A stretch of 64,000 nucleotides of DNA. Source: an uncultured Mucilaginibacter sp. (GTDB lineage: Bacteria; Bacteroidota; Bacteroidia; Sphingobacteriales; Sphingobacteriaceae). The stretch covers positions 124,001-188,000 of the forward strand of contig CAITEP010000020.1 of NCBI GenBank assembly GCA_903891475.1, in the 5' to 3' direction. Shown one piece after another: positions 33,931 through 43,205 of the stretch; the stretch's first letter is position 1; every line of letters begins with the position of its first letter. Below the pieces are notes generated by a model. That model did not search any database. It saw nothing but the letters and a program-made list of their open reading frames with translations, and was not told where the DNA came from. Position numbers and translations under genes: made by a program.

Positions 33931-34322
33931 GGCTCTGTAGCTAATACTAGTTTGATATTTAGTTTTTGGGATATGTCCATAATCTCTACCACATCTTGTA
34001 TAGCTATTGTTTTATCGACATATAAAACAATGGTTAATGCCGATGCCTGGGATTTATAAGCTGATAGGGTATTTGATAAATCGGCTAGTTTTACTTCCTT
34101 ACGGTCGACATAGTACCGCAAATCTTTAGTTACTGAAACTACGATTGTTTTTTTTGATACCGATTTACCTGATGATGATTTTGGCAGTAATAGTTTTATA
34201 ACATTGGGGTTGGTAACTGTGGACGCTATTAGAAAAAACAACAACAGGAAAAACATGATGTCGTTCATTGCCGAGGTATGTACCTCTGCGCCAGCTCTTC
34301 TCGATCTTCTTCTTAAATTCAT
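33924..34322 (-). CDS. exbD: ExbD/TolR-family biopolymer transport protein
   Basis: 132 aa. A basic N-terminus (NLRRRSRRAGAEVHTSAMND) leads into a single membrane helix (about 22-42) that contains the family proton-site position in AMNDIMFFLLLFF. A periplasmic domain follows. It pairs with ExbB to use the proton gradient. Its ATG overlaps the exbB stop by 4 nt. Its TGA stop lies at the edge of the 8-mer repeat array. Confidence 0.92.
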   Translation of the reverse strand: MNLRRRSRRAGAEVHTSAMNDIMFFLLLFFLIASTVTNPNVIKLLLPKSSSGKSVSKKTIVVSVTKDLRYYVDRKEVKLADLSNTLSAYKSQASALTIVLYVDKTIAIQDVVEIMDISQKLNIKLVLATEPK

Positions 34323-35056
34323 TTTGCTGGTTCTTCTAACAAGTCAATAAATTCAACCGCGTTTGTTTCCAGTTTTAGGGCCACCCTATCAATCATCATA
34401 TTTAAAATATGGTAGCCAATATAAGCTACAATACCAACCATTAAACCCGCTGCCGATGTTACCATCTTGATATATAATCCGCCAGAGATTACCCCCATAC
34501 TGATATTATCGGTTTTTGATATATCATAAAATATTTTAATTACCCCTGCAATGGTGCCTAAAAAGCCAAACATGGGTGCAATACCTGCCACAATACCTAA
34601 TATACCTGTGTTTTTTTCCAAATTTGAAACCTCCAGCTTGCCCACATTTTCCATCGCGCTTTCAATGTCTTTAATTGGCCTGCCTATTCTTGATATTCCC
34701 TTTAATATCATCCGGCTTAAAGCCGATTCATTTTGGCGACAAAGCGCCTTCGCCGTGTCTAGATCGCCATTTAATATATGAACACTCACATTGTCCATTA
34801 AATTTTTAGCCCCTTTTAAGGCTTTGCGTATGGTAAAGTAACGTTCAAAAAATATCACCAACCCTAAAACAGCCAAAATACCAATTGGTACCATTACCCA
34901 ACCACCTTTTACCAGTAAATCGCCAAAGCGTAACTCTTGCTCCGGTATTTTGGCTAATTGTTGGGTCAAGTGACCAGCAGTATCTGTAACCTTATGGGCC
35001 GAATCTGTGATGGCTTTAGTCGCCGAATCAGCTATTTGTGAAAATAGGAATATCAT
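34319..35056 (-). CDS. exbB: ExbB/TolQ/MotA-family proton channel
   Basis: 245 aa. A periplasmic N-terminal segment of about 45 residues with many Thr, Ala and Asp is followed by membrane helix one (about 50-72), a cytoplasmic loop, and helices two and three (about 145-170 and 188-212). The family motif GIVAGIAPMFGFLGTIAGVI marks the second helix. It forms the pentameric channel around ExbD. It overlaps both neighbours by 4 nt, so translation of the three genes is coupled. Confidence 0.93.
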   Translation of the reverse strand: MIFLFSQIADSATKAITDSAHKVTDTAGHLTQQLAKIPEQELRFGDLLVKGGWVMVPIGILAVLGLVIFFERYFTIRKALKGAKNLMDNVSVHILNGDLDTAKALCRQNESALSRMILKGISRIGRPIKDIESAMENVGKLEVSNLEKNTGILGIVAGIAPMFGFLGTIAGVIKIFYDISKTDNISMGVISGGLYIKMVTSAAGLMVGIVAYIGYHILNMMIDRVALKLETNAVEFIDLLEEPAK

Positions 35057-36837
35057 TTTTGAAAAGTTTCTATAATTTTTGAATTCTTGTTGATTTTACC
35101 AGTCTCTATCAAAGCCTTCATTGCTTTGTAGGCCTTTTCATAAGTTGGGTAGCTACCTACCGAAACATTTAAATATATGCCGGGTATATTGCTTAAAATC
35201 TCCGCATCAACGCCTTGATCCTCAAGTCTCCTTACCTCGGCTCTGGCTTGTGTAAGCTTCAAGTATTTGCCATCAATAATTTTAAAATAAATTACCTTAA
35301 CCTTGCTGCCTTCCACAAAAACAGTTTTTTTATTAGCCGTATCAATAACTGTATCGCGCTTTATTAAATTGTGTTTGTTTTTAATTTTTGTACTGTCAAT
35401 TGTACTGATCCCTAAAATATTGCGGTAAATACTGGTTGCACTACTGGCAAACGCTGGCACATAATAATATAAGCCTGCAAAACCCGAGGCAATAATGCCA
35501 AAAATAATGAAGAATATAGCCCACCCACTTAGTCTTCTTTTAGGTTCTTCCTCATAGTCATATTCTTCTTCTTCAATATAAGCCTCATCAATGGGCGATC
35601 GTTCTATTGGTTTGGCTATGATTTTATTTTGCTCGGTCTGCTCTTCAACGACTTCCTTTGTGTTTTGCTCATAGTCTATATGAGCATTAACTTCATCCTT
35701 TGCATCATTAAAACTCCAAACTATTTCCGCTTTTCCAGGGTCGATTGAAATATCTGGTTCAAAATATCGTGGTTCTTCTATTTTAATTGGAATATGTTCT
35801 TCCTTAGCAGTTTTATTTGCCAATTCCTCGTCTCCAAAATGTTCCGATTCATCATGTATGTGATGCTCGGTAACACGTTCATCCTCTATTGGGGCGTCCT
35901 GAATTTCCTGATTTTCGGGTAATTTCGCATATTCTGCTCCTGCTATATGCTCAGATTCTTCATGGATATAGGGCAGAGTAGCCCTTTCATCTTCTGTTGG
36001 CGGGGTAAGCGTAGATGAGTATGATGGTTCTTTAGCAAGCTCCTCTCCAATTATATGCTCAGTATCGGCATGCTGATGGAAGGAAGTTACCCTTTCATCT
36101 TCGATAGGCTGGTTGAGATGGATATGCCCGTAAGCTTCAATATTGTTTTCAGGCCCCGTATTTTGTGCAGAAGCTATTATTTGATCAGGTTCGTTAATTC
36201 GTTCCTGAATGCTATTGTCTTCAACTACAGTATTACTTGGCTCCTCTATAATATGTTCAATTGCCGAATGATGTGTCGGCTCAATGATATTTTCAAGATC
36301 GAATTCAGAACCATGATCGATAGCTTGGGAAGGCTCTTCCCTTAAATGACTATCTAATAGATGATGTTCAATTGCAGGTTCGACTGGTAAATTCAAATCG
36401 CTTTCCTCAATAAAAACTTCCTGTTCTTTAATAGGTGGCGTTAAACTTATTGGAGCAAAACCAAACAATGAACTATCAATAACCGAATCGTTATTGGGTT
36501 TAAAAACTATTTGCTCGTTTTCAAAACTAAACCAACCTATACCTGGCAGCTCAGTTGGTGTATGCTTGGCTTTTTCTAATAATTCATTTACCTGCTTTTC
36601 GGTAATAAAAATGGCGGTAGCCTTTACCAGGTTTTTTTTATCAGCTAAGTAATTTATGAATAAGTTATCGTCCTTTGGTTTGGCAATAAATTGAAGTTCG
36701 TGGTATGGAGGGTAGAATTTTCCTTCTTGTTCATTATAATAGGCATTTTTTCGTACCAAATAAAAAACACCTAAGCCAGGAACACTAACTTCATTATTTT
36801 GTACTAAAAGCTCCCTTAAATAATCGCCAATATACAT
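35053..36837 (-). CDS. HU/CCDC81-like and SPOR-domain membrane protein
   Basis: 594 aa. Residues 1 to about 115 are two HU-like (CCDC81 prokaryotic) domains, with LVQNNEVSVPGLGVFYLVRK and ELPGIGWFSFENEQIVFKPN. A very acidic linker (about 120-425) contains three imperfect repeats beginning PIEDERVT or PTEDERAT, with Glu-His-Ile later in each. One membrane helix lies at about 434-460 (LSGWAIFFIIFGIIASGFAG). The C-terminus (about 515-594) is a SPOR domain, which in other proteins binds denuded peptidoglycan at division sites. Thus the HU part is cytoplasmic and SPOR periplasmic. It sits between the barrel gene and exbB, suggesting it tethers the machine to the wall. Confidence 0.88.
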   Translation of the reverse strand: MYIGDYLRELLVQNNEVSVPGLGVFYLVRKNAYYNEQEGKFYPPYHELQFIAKPKDDNLFINYLADKKNLVKATAIFITEKQVNELLEKAKHTPTELPGIGWFSFENEQIVFKPNNDSVIDSSLFGFAPISLTPPIKEQEVFIEESDLNLPVEPAIEHHLLDSHLREEPSQAIDHGSEFDLENIIEPTHHSAIEHIIEEPSNTVVEDNSIQERINEPDQIIASAQNTGPENNIEAYGHIHLNQPIEDERVTSFHQHADTEHIIGEELAKEPSYSSTLTPPTEDERATLPYIHEESEHIAGAEYAKLPENQEIQDAPIEDERVTEHHIHDESEHFGDEELANKTAKEEHIPIKIEEPRYFEPDISIDPGKAEIVWSFNDAKDEVNAHIDYEQNTKEVVEEQTEQNKIIAKPIERSPIDEAYIEEEEYDYEEEPKRRLSGWAIFFIIFGIIASGFAGLYYYVPAFASSATSIYRNILGISTIDSTKIKNKHNLIKRDTVIDTANKKTVFVEGSKVKVIYFKIIDGKYLKLTQARAEVRRLEDQGVDAEILSNIPGIYLNVSVGSYPTYEKAYKAMKALIETGKINKNSKIIETFQK

Positions 36838-36867
36838 CTCGCTAAAAGTACGCTTAATTATAAAATA

Positions 36868-38685
36868 TTAAAAACTGAGGCTCGCCCCACCAAAAACGTT
36901 AAATCCATAATCGGCATAATACAACCATTTTTGATTATTGGTATTTAAAATGTTAAATGCTTTTGCAAAAATAGCTATTCTTTTGGTCGCCTTAAAATCA
37001 ATACCAGCATTTAAGTCGATAAATGATTGAATGGTAGTTGGCTCAGTACTTCCGGCTAGCGTAAATGGGTCCTGTGTGGAGCCACGGTAAACTACTGTAC
37101 TGTTAAACGTAAGTGCTTTGGTAAAGTGGATAATGGTACCCCCGGTAATTTTATTAGTAGGGATATTCCATGGATGTTTTACGGTAGCCATTCGGTAATC
37201 AGTATATTCGGCTTTTACAAAAAAATCAAGGTTTTCTGTTGCCTTATAATCAAACTCGGCACTTAATCCATTAACGGTACTAGTCCCACCATCATAAATC
37301 ACTGTAAAACGATTGTATCCTTGGTCGAATTTAAAATCGCTGATAAATAATGGCATATTTTTAACACCATTGCGGAAGCCTGTTATTTTAAAGCCTAGCT
37401 GTGGGGCAAGGGTGCCTTTTAAACCGACAGAAATATCGAGCGTATGCAGCGTGTTTTTAATAGGAACAAAATTTCCTAAAAAAGGATTGGTGGTGAAAAA
37501 ATCGAGGAGCGTTGATTTCGCAACATCGCCTTTTAAATCAGCAAAAAACCTGATATAGGTTGGCAATATTTGAAACTCCACCTTAGCTGCCGGAAAAATA
37601 TGGAAAGAGGAGCTGGTGCCAAATTCGCTCACTATATTTAAGCCAGCATCCAGTTTATAGCTTTCTCCTTGAAATTTTAAAAAGGGATTTAACCTTAACA
37701 AATTGTTTTTTATTTGGTATAAGCTATCCTGCTGGGTGCTTAAATCAACTGTGCCTGAGAGACCTGCGTTAAATTGATGGATGGTTTTATTTAAAAAACC
37801 TGAAACCGCGATATTACTTTCGGTACCATTAAAAGCATTGCTAAATGAGTAACCTTTAATTTTTACAGCATAATTAAAATCATTCGGAACATCTTTATAG
37901 TTTTTTGCAAGCTCCGCCTCTCCTTTTATAATATTAAACGTTTGTTGGTTGGTTTGTAAATGCAAAGGCATTTGGTCGGGGTTGTAACCATAAAAGTAAT
38001 TGCTGGCATAGCTATAATCAAACCTTCCTGATAGGGTATTTTGTTTACTTGCAATTTTTCCAAAAATGCCGCCTTGTGCATCTTCAGTTTTTTGACGATA
38101 AATATTTCCCTCTTCGGCCAAATAGGTAGCGTAGCCACCAATTTGATAAGTTTGGTTCCGGCCGTTATTGATGTAAAGCTCACCAAGTTTGGTGGTTAAA
38201 GTACCAACACCGCCCTTTATTAAATTATTGTATATAACCTCATCGCTTTCTGCTGGTCTTTTCATAGCATCCAGCTGTTTTATGTCGGTGTTTTGTTCCA
38301 AACGTTTATCAACGGGAGCATAAGTTAATGGGGCCTTAAAAGCAGATTCATCATTCAAATCGGGGTTTATCCTAATTTTAACCGCGTCGGCCAAAACTGG
38401 TTTATAAGCAGTGGTAACCACAATTTCTTCTGATAGGTTATTGTTTTGTCCCGCTTTTTTTGCGGTATCTGCCTTGAGCTTTGTTAATGCCGCTTCAATG
38501 CTTTTGGCATTTATTTTTTTTGCTGCACTTTTAGGCTTTGCTGTTTTGGTTAATTGTTTTGTAACCTTTTTAGCAGCCTTATGTTTGCCTTTTTTATTTG
38601 TTTGCGCTAATGTCTGTAAACTAAACAAAGCTGCTATAATAAGTAAAGTAATATATCTCAATTTCATTGCTTGGGCTATTTTCAT
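36868..38685 (-). CDS. outer-membrane beta-barrel, plugless TonB-receptor-like
   Basis: 605 aa. After a signal peptide (ending near LAQ, about 28) comes a basic Lys/Ala-rich segment (about 30-85). A NNNLSEEIVVTTAYKPV stretch follows that looks like a TonB box but is not followed by a plug domain. The rest is a barrel of about 14-16 strands, ending GFNVFGGASLSF with the usual terminal Phe. Families annotated as TonB-dependent receptor are found in this position in related genomes; transport is not shown. Its place between the TPR gene (13 bp upstream) and the SPOR gene suggests it is the outer-membrane element of the machine. Confidence 0.8.
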   Translation of the reverse strand: MKIAQAMKLRYITLLIIAALFSLQTLAQTNKKGKHKAAKKVTKQLTKTAKPKSAAKKINAKSIEAALTKLKADTAKKAGQNNNLSEEIVVTTAYKPVLADAVKIRINPDLNDESAFKAPLTYAPVDKRLEQNTDIKQLDAMKRPAESDEVIYNNLIKGGVGTLTTKLGELYINNGRNQTYQIGGYATYLAEEGNIYRQKTEDAQGGIFGKIASKQNTLSGRFDYSYASNYFYGYNPDQMPLHLQTNQQTFNIIKGEAELAKNYKDVPNDFNYAVKIKGYSFSNAFNGTESNIAVSGFLNKTIHQFNAGLSGTVDLSTQQDSLYQIKNNLLRLNPFLKFQGESYKLDAGLNIVSEFGTSSSFHIFPAAKVEFQILPTYIRFFADLKGDVAKSTLLDFFTTNPFLGNFVPIKNTLHTLDISVGLKGTLAPQLGFKITGFRNGVKNMPLFISDFKFDQGYNRFTVIYDGGTSTVNGLSAEFDYKATENLDFFVKAEYTDYRMATVKHPWNIPTNKITGGTIIHFTKALTFNSTVVYRGSTQDPFTLAGSTEPTTIQSFIDLNAGIDFKATKRIAIFAKAFNILNTNNQKWLYYADYGFNVFGGASLSF

Positions 38686-38698
38686 TATTTATTACTTT

Positions 38699-41600
38699 TT
38701 ACTTTTGAGCATTTAATTTTTCTAATTTTTGTTTCGCCACGGGCAGAATGTCGTCATCCACCTTGTAATTATCAATAATACTTTGCAGGGTAGCCTTTGC
38801 CTGAAAATTATCTTTCAAGCCAACATAATCATCGGCCAAAAGCATAAATGTTTTGGTAATCCAATAATCATAGTTTGGCAGGTCTTTAATTAGTTCAAAG
38901 CATGTTTTTTGCGAAGCCTTATATTGTCCTTTTTTATATTGAATATTCGCTATATTATACTTTGCCTCGGCCGCTGCTATGGTTTTTGTATTACTCTCGG
39001 TAAACGAAAATTGTTTAATGGCATTAGTAGTATCGCCTAATTTCAGATAGGCTAAGCCAGCGTATAAACCTGTTTTATATTTGTCTTCTTGGGCTGTTTT
39101 CTCATACATGCTAACCCTTGAGGCATATGAAATGGTTTCTTGTGGCTTATCCATTTGCGAATAGCATATCATTAAGTTATTAATCGCGAAGGAATAATCA
39201 ACCTTAAATTCAGAGTTTGACTCCAATTTTTTAAGGTAGGGGATAGCCTCGTTATATTTTTTTTGGGCGATGTATAATTTAGATATGCTAATTAAGGCCT
39301 GCTCGGTATAGGTGCTGGTCCAATCGTTCAATATTACATTATAATCGGCAACCGCCTCATCCGGTCGGTTTAGGCTTACCAAACTCTGTGCACGGATAAA
39401 TCTGGCTTCTTTTTCATAAATAGGTTTGTTGGTAAACTTATCAAAATAAGCGTTTACCGCATCGGTGGTGCCTTGCCAATTCCCCCTTAAATAAAGGTTA
39501 TTGGCCGCATTGTACATAATCCTTTCCTGATCGGCGGTAGTGTAGTTGGCTATGGGCACATTGGAGGCATAGGTCATGAATGTTTTGGCGTCGCCTAAAT
39601 CTGTATAAATTTTTTCAATTTGCTTAAGCGATATTTTTGCCTCATTGGTAGAAGCATATTCGGCAACCACATGTTTAAACGATTCGATGGCTATCGCCTC
39701 GTTTCCGGCATCATAATCAATCAGTCCAATAGTTAACCATGCCCTTGGCACATAACTGCTTGTTGGATATTTTGTGATTAAATCTTGTAAACCTTTTTTG
39801 GCTTTTACAGTATCCTCGTTCAAAAACCAGGTATAGGCAATTTCGAAGGAGGCATCATCAGCATAATCAGATTGCGGGAATCTGTTCAATACTTCATTAA
39901 GCGTGCTTATTTTTTGCATAGGCACACCTCTTAAGCCCTGTATCATACCCCTTTGAAACAAAGCATAATCAACGCCTTTTAATTGGTTATCAATAATATG
40001 GTTATAATTATCCATTGCCTTGCCATATTCTTTCAAAACGAAATAGCTATCGCCAAGACGTATAATGGCGTCATTTTCGGTATTAGGGTCTTTTAAATCG
40101 CCATTTAAAAACCTTTGAAAATAGAGTGCCGCTTTTTTGTATTGCTCATCGTTAAAGGCGGCATAACCTAGCGCGTAGTTCGAAAAATTGTAAATAGTGG
40201 TAGTTTTTGCGATGGGCATGCTCAAAAACTTTTCAAATCTTTCTACTGCTTCCCCATATTTCCTTACCTCATACATTGATTCGGCCATCCAATAGGTTGC
40301 CAGGGCTTGTATTTTTGGGTCGATCGGGTTTTTTAGTGAACGAAGGAATATACCTATCGCATTTTCAAAGGCACGCTCATTGTAAAATTCTAGTCCGCGG
40401 TAATAGGTAACTTTTTGATAGGCCGCCAACGCGCTTGCCGATTTATTGGGGATAGGTTCCAACATATCAACAGCTTCCTTATAATTGTGCGAGGTTAAAA
40501 GCTCCTCGCCCAAAAGCACCTTTGCATCCTGTATTTTTGACGACGAAGGGTAGCTTTTTAAGAATAATCGGGTAGCATCCAAAGCCATGCTATTAAAATC
40601 CAATTCGTACGATAGCTTGGCGTATTGGTACAAGGCATCTTCTTTTAAGGTTTTATCAAAATCAAGCCTGGAAGCGGCAAAAAAAGCATTCCGTGCGCTT
40701 TGTTTGTTATTCATTCTTAAAAAAACATCACCAAGGGTATAGTTACCACTCTGACTGTAGGTATCACTCTTATTCTGTAATTTTTCCAGTTCATCAACCG
40801 CTTTTTTATAATTGCCTACCTTAAAAAAGGTATAGCCAATTTGGTAGGTGTCCTGTGTGTTTTGTGTTTTGCCTTCGTCTTTCGCTTGAAATTGGGTGTA
40901 ATAATTTGCTGAATTATCATAATCGCCATTGGCAAAGTAGGAAGCTGCAACAACCCTTAACAATTCGGTTTCATTTTGTTGGTGGGTTGATTTTAAGATT
41001 GGTACCGCATAAGCAATTACATCATTATAGCGCTTATCTAAAAAATACACTGCCGAAATGTAATAAGGATAGCTATTTTCGTATTTTTTTGAACTTTTAA
41101 GTCTTTCAAAATTAGAAAGCGCTAACTTATAATCTTTGTTTAAATAGGCTATGTAAGCATAATAATAAGTAGCATCTTCGCTAAATTCCGATTTCTTTTC
41201 TTTTACGAGGCTGAATAAATCGGAAGCGTTTTTAAAATCGCTGCTTGCAAAATAGGCATAACCTTTCCTAAATTGGTATTCGGTTTTAAGGTTACCGCTT
41301 AAATCCTCCGCATCAAGTTTGTTAAACCACTTTAATGCCTCTACAAAGTTTTCGCGTTTTGAATATCCTTTACCAAGTTGAAACAATGCTAACCTGGCTA
41401 ATGGGTTTTCGGGGTGTTCGTTTATAAACTTTAAAAAAAGACTTTCAGCATTTTCGTTCTTCAATTCCAAGGCACACAATGCTGAGTAATATTGCGCATT
41501 TTCCCGCATCAAGGGTAATTCCGACTCGAACTTAGGTTGATTGCTGGTTTTTAGGTTCCAGTTTTCTATTTGCCCAAATTGCTCTGCCGCAGCAACATAT

Positions 41601-41731
41601 TGTCCTTTATTCAATAAGTCGTTGGCATTATCCCAAACCTGACTAGCCTGCAAAGTGGTGTTTTGCTGTGCTAAAACGGGTACACCAATGGCTAAAGTAA
41701 GCACCAACAAGCCGAATTTTATTTTTATCAT
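38699..41731 (-). CDS. large periplasmic TPR protein
   Basis: 1010 aa. A signal peptide (about 1-21, ending LAQ) is followed by 20 or more TPR/Sel1-like helix pairs to the C-terminus. Clear units include YYAYIAYLNKDYKLALSNFE, YALGYAAFNDEQYKKAALYF and YNIANIQYKKGQYKASQKTC. It resembles the YfgC/BamD-like TPR proteins of Bacteroidota that assemble envelope complexes. It is the first gene of a six-gene operon ending in exbB, exbD and tonB. A TAATTTCG box about 25 nt upstream resembles the -7 element. Confidence 0.88.
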   Translation of the reverse strand: MIKIKFGLLVLTLAIGVPVLAQQNTTLQASQVWDNANDLLNKGQYVAAAEQFGQIENWNLKTSNQPKFESELPLMRENAQYYSALCALELKNENAESLFLKFINEHPENPLARLALFQLGKGYSKRENFVEALKWFNKLDAEDLSGNLKTEYQFRKGYAYFASSDFKNASDLFSLVKEKKSEFSEDATYYYAYIAYLNKDYKLALSNFERLKSSKKYENSYPYYISAVYFLDKRYNDVIAYAVPILKSTHQQNETELLRVVAASYFANGDYDNSANYYTQFQAKDEGKTQNTQDTYQIGYTFFKVGNYKKAVDELEKLQNKSDTYSQSGNYTLGDVFLRMNNKQSARNAFFAASRLDFDKTLKEDALYQYAKLSYELDFNSMALDATRLFLKSYPSSSKIQDAKVLLGEELLTSHNYKEAVDMLEPIPNKSASALAAYQKVTYYRGLEFYNERAFENAIGIFLRSLKNPIDPKIQALATYWMAESMYEVRKYGEAVERFEKFLSMPIAKTTTIYNFSNYALGYAAFNDEQYKKAALYFQRFLNGDLKDPNTENDAIIRLGDSYFVLKEYGKAMDNYNHIIDNQLKGVDYALFQRGMIQGLRGVPMQKISTLNEVLNRFPQSDYADDASFEIAYTWFLNEDTVKAKKGLQDLITKYPTSSYVPRAWLTIGLIDYDAGNEAIAIESFKHVVAEYASTNEAKISLKQIEKIYTDLGDAKTFMTYASNVPIANYTTADQERIMYNAANNLYLRGNWQGTTDAVNAYFDKFTNKPIYEKEARFIRAQSLVSLNRPDEAVADYNVILNDWTSTYTEQALISISKLYIAQKKYNEAIPYLKKLESNSEFKVDYSFAINNLMICYSQMDKPQETISYASRVSMYEKTAQEDKYKTGLYAGLAYLKLGDTTNAIKQFSFTESNTKTIAAAEAKYNIANIQYKKGQYKASQKTCFELIKDLPNYDYWITKTFMLLADDYVGLKDNFQAKATLQSIIDNYKVDDDILPVAKQKLEKLNAQK

Positions 41732-41752
41732 AGGTATTAAACTTGCAATTTG

Positions 41753-41760
41753 CGAAATTA
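41753..41760 (-). promoter_or_regulatory. candidate -7 box of the envelope operon
   Basis: Minus-strand TAATTTCG differs from TAnnTTTG by one base and is followed by C. The same TTTCGC ending is seen before the receptor gene at 57208 and leuS at 60180. Confidence 0.4.
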
Positions 41761-41920
41761 CTTAAACACAAAGCTTATATCATTAATAATAATTCACATT
41801 GTGTGGAGAACTTCTGTTTTGTTTCATTCGTTTTTTTGGAAATGATTTATCGCATCTGCTAAGTTGAAACCAAATATTTACTTAACTTTAAATTTACATA
41901 AAACGCCAAAACAAACCCAC

Positions 41921-43129
41921 ATGATACCCTCTGTTTTTGAACGCGTGGTTGCCTTTAATAACAACCGCTTGCCCGATATGGTTTCCATAAAATATAAAAC
42001 CATGCTGGCCAATAGTTTTAGTTTTTTTAGGGGAACCTGCCATTTATTTTATGAAGATTTATTCGACGCGAATCAACTACCTCCGGCTCCATTAACTTGG
42101 ATAAGTGGCGATTTGCACCTCGAAAATTTTGGAAGCTTTAAAGGAGACGACCATCAGGTGTATTTTGATTTGAACGATTTTGACGAGGCAATTTTGGCAC
42201 CGGCTAATTGGGAATTGGTAAGGATGATGACCAGTATTTTTGTCGCTTTTGATAATTTAGATTTGGATGAAGGCGAGGCTTTTAATTTAGGGCAAAAATA
42301 CCTTCATACTTATGCTGATACCCTAAAAAGCGGTAAAGCAATAGCCATTGACCCAAGAACTGCCGAAGGGATAGTACGTAAATTTTTAACCAACGTAGAG
42401 AAGCGAAAGAAAAAGGATCTACTAAAAAGGCGAACTATTAAGAAAAAAGACAGGTATTATTTTATAGAAGAGGAAGGCAAGAGTATAACCTTGGATAAAC
42501 CACTTAAAACCGAATTAGCAACTTTTATAAATAACTGGATGAAAACCAGCGTGTATAAAGGTTTTGACTATACTGTAACGGATAGTATTTTTAGGATTGC
42601 AGGCACAGGTAGCATTGGCGTAAAACGTTATCTTTTTTTATTAAGAAGTGCTAAAGAAAATTCTAAATACTTGTTTTTAGATATGAAACAGGCTTTTAGC
42701 TCTTCCATAACGCCTTTTTGTACCGTTAATCAACCTGTTTGGCAAAATGAAGCTGAACGGGCAATAGCCATTAAAAAGCGTATGCAAAATGTATCCCCAG
42801 CCTTATTGGGCACCGGAATTTTTAGGGACGAGGCCTTTATTATTCAGCAAATGCAGCCTAGCAATGATAAAATCAGGTTCGAATTGATAAAGGATGAATA
42901 CCAAGATCTGAATTTGGTTATTGAGGATATGGCCCGATTAACCGCCTCCGCGCAATTAAGAAGTAGTGGCCGACAGGGTTCCGCAATAGCCGATGAACTG
43001 ATTGATTATGGTGAAAATTTAGAATTGCAAAAGCTATTGGATTATGCTAAAAATTATGCCAAACAAGTTAAAAGCGACTTTGAGCAATTTCAAGTTGATT
43101 ATGAAAAAAATAGGCAATCCGGTAAATAA
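41921..43129 (+). CDS. DUF2252 family protein
   Basis: About 402 aa. The family blocks are present: FFRGTCHLFYEDL, TWISGDLHLENFG, VYFDLNDFDEAILAP, FRIAGTGSIGVKRYLFLL, and a late SAQLRSSGRQG. The pattern (GDLHLENFG and DLNDFDE) resembles aminoglycoside-phosphotransferase-type kinases, so a kinase-like fold is likely, but no substrate is known. ATG 41921 is preferred to a TTG at 41864 because the extra residues look like leader translated through a TAACTTTA promoter-like site. Single gene. Confidence 0.88.
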   Translation: MIPSVFERVVAFNNNRLPDMVSIKYKTMLANSFSFFRGTCHLFYEDLFDANQLPPAPLTWISGDLHLENFGSFKGDDHQVYFDLNDFDEAILAPANWELVRMMTSIFVAFDNLDLDEGEAFNLGQKYLHTYADTLKSGKAIAIDPRTAEGIVRKFLTNVEKRKKKDLLKRRTIKKKDRYYFIEEEGKSITLDKPLKTELATFINNWMKTSVYKGFDYTVTDSIFRIAGTGSIGVKRYLFLLRSAKENSKYLFLDMKQAFSSSITPFCTVNQPVWQNEAERAIAIKKRMQNVSPALLGTGIFRDEAFIIQQMQPSNDKIRFELIKDEYQDLNLVIEDMARLTASAQLRSSGRQGSAIADELIDYGENLELQKLLDYAKNYAKQVKSDFEQFQVDYEKNRQSGK

Positions 43130-43205
43130 GGGTATGATTAAGCATTTTAAAATTTTACTTTACCTACCTAATAACTAATAAACGTATATTGTGCCCTTTG
43201 TTTTT

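Noticed and set aside
33787..34059. Plus-strand open frame with many Leu-Thr-His repeats
   Set aside because: It is the translated 8-mer tandem plus the antisense of exbD; no start site or homology.
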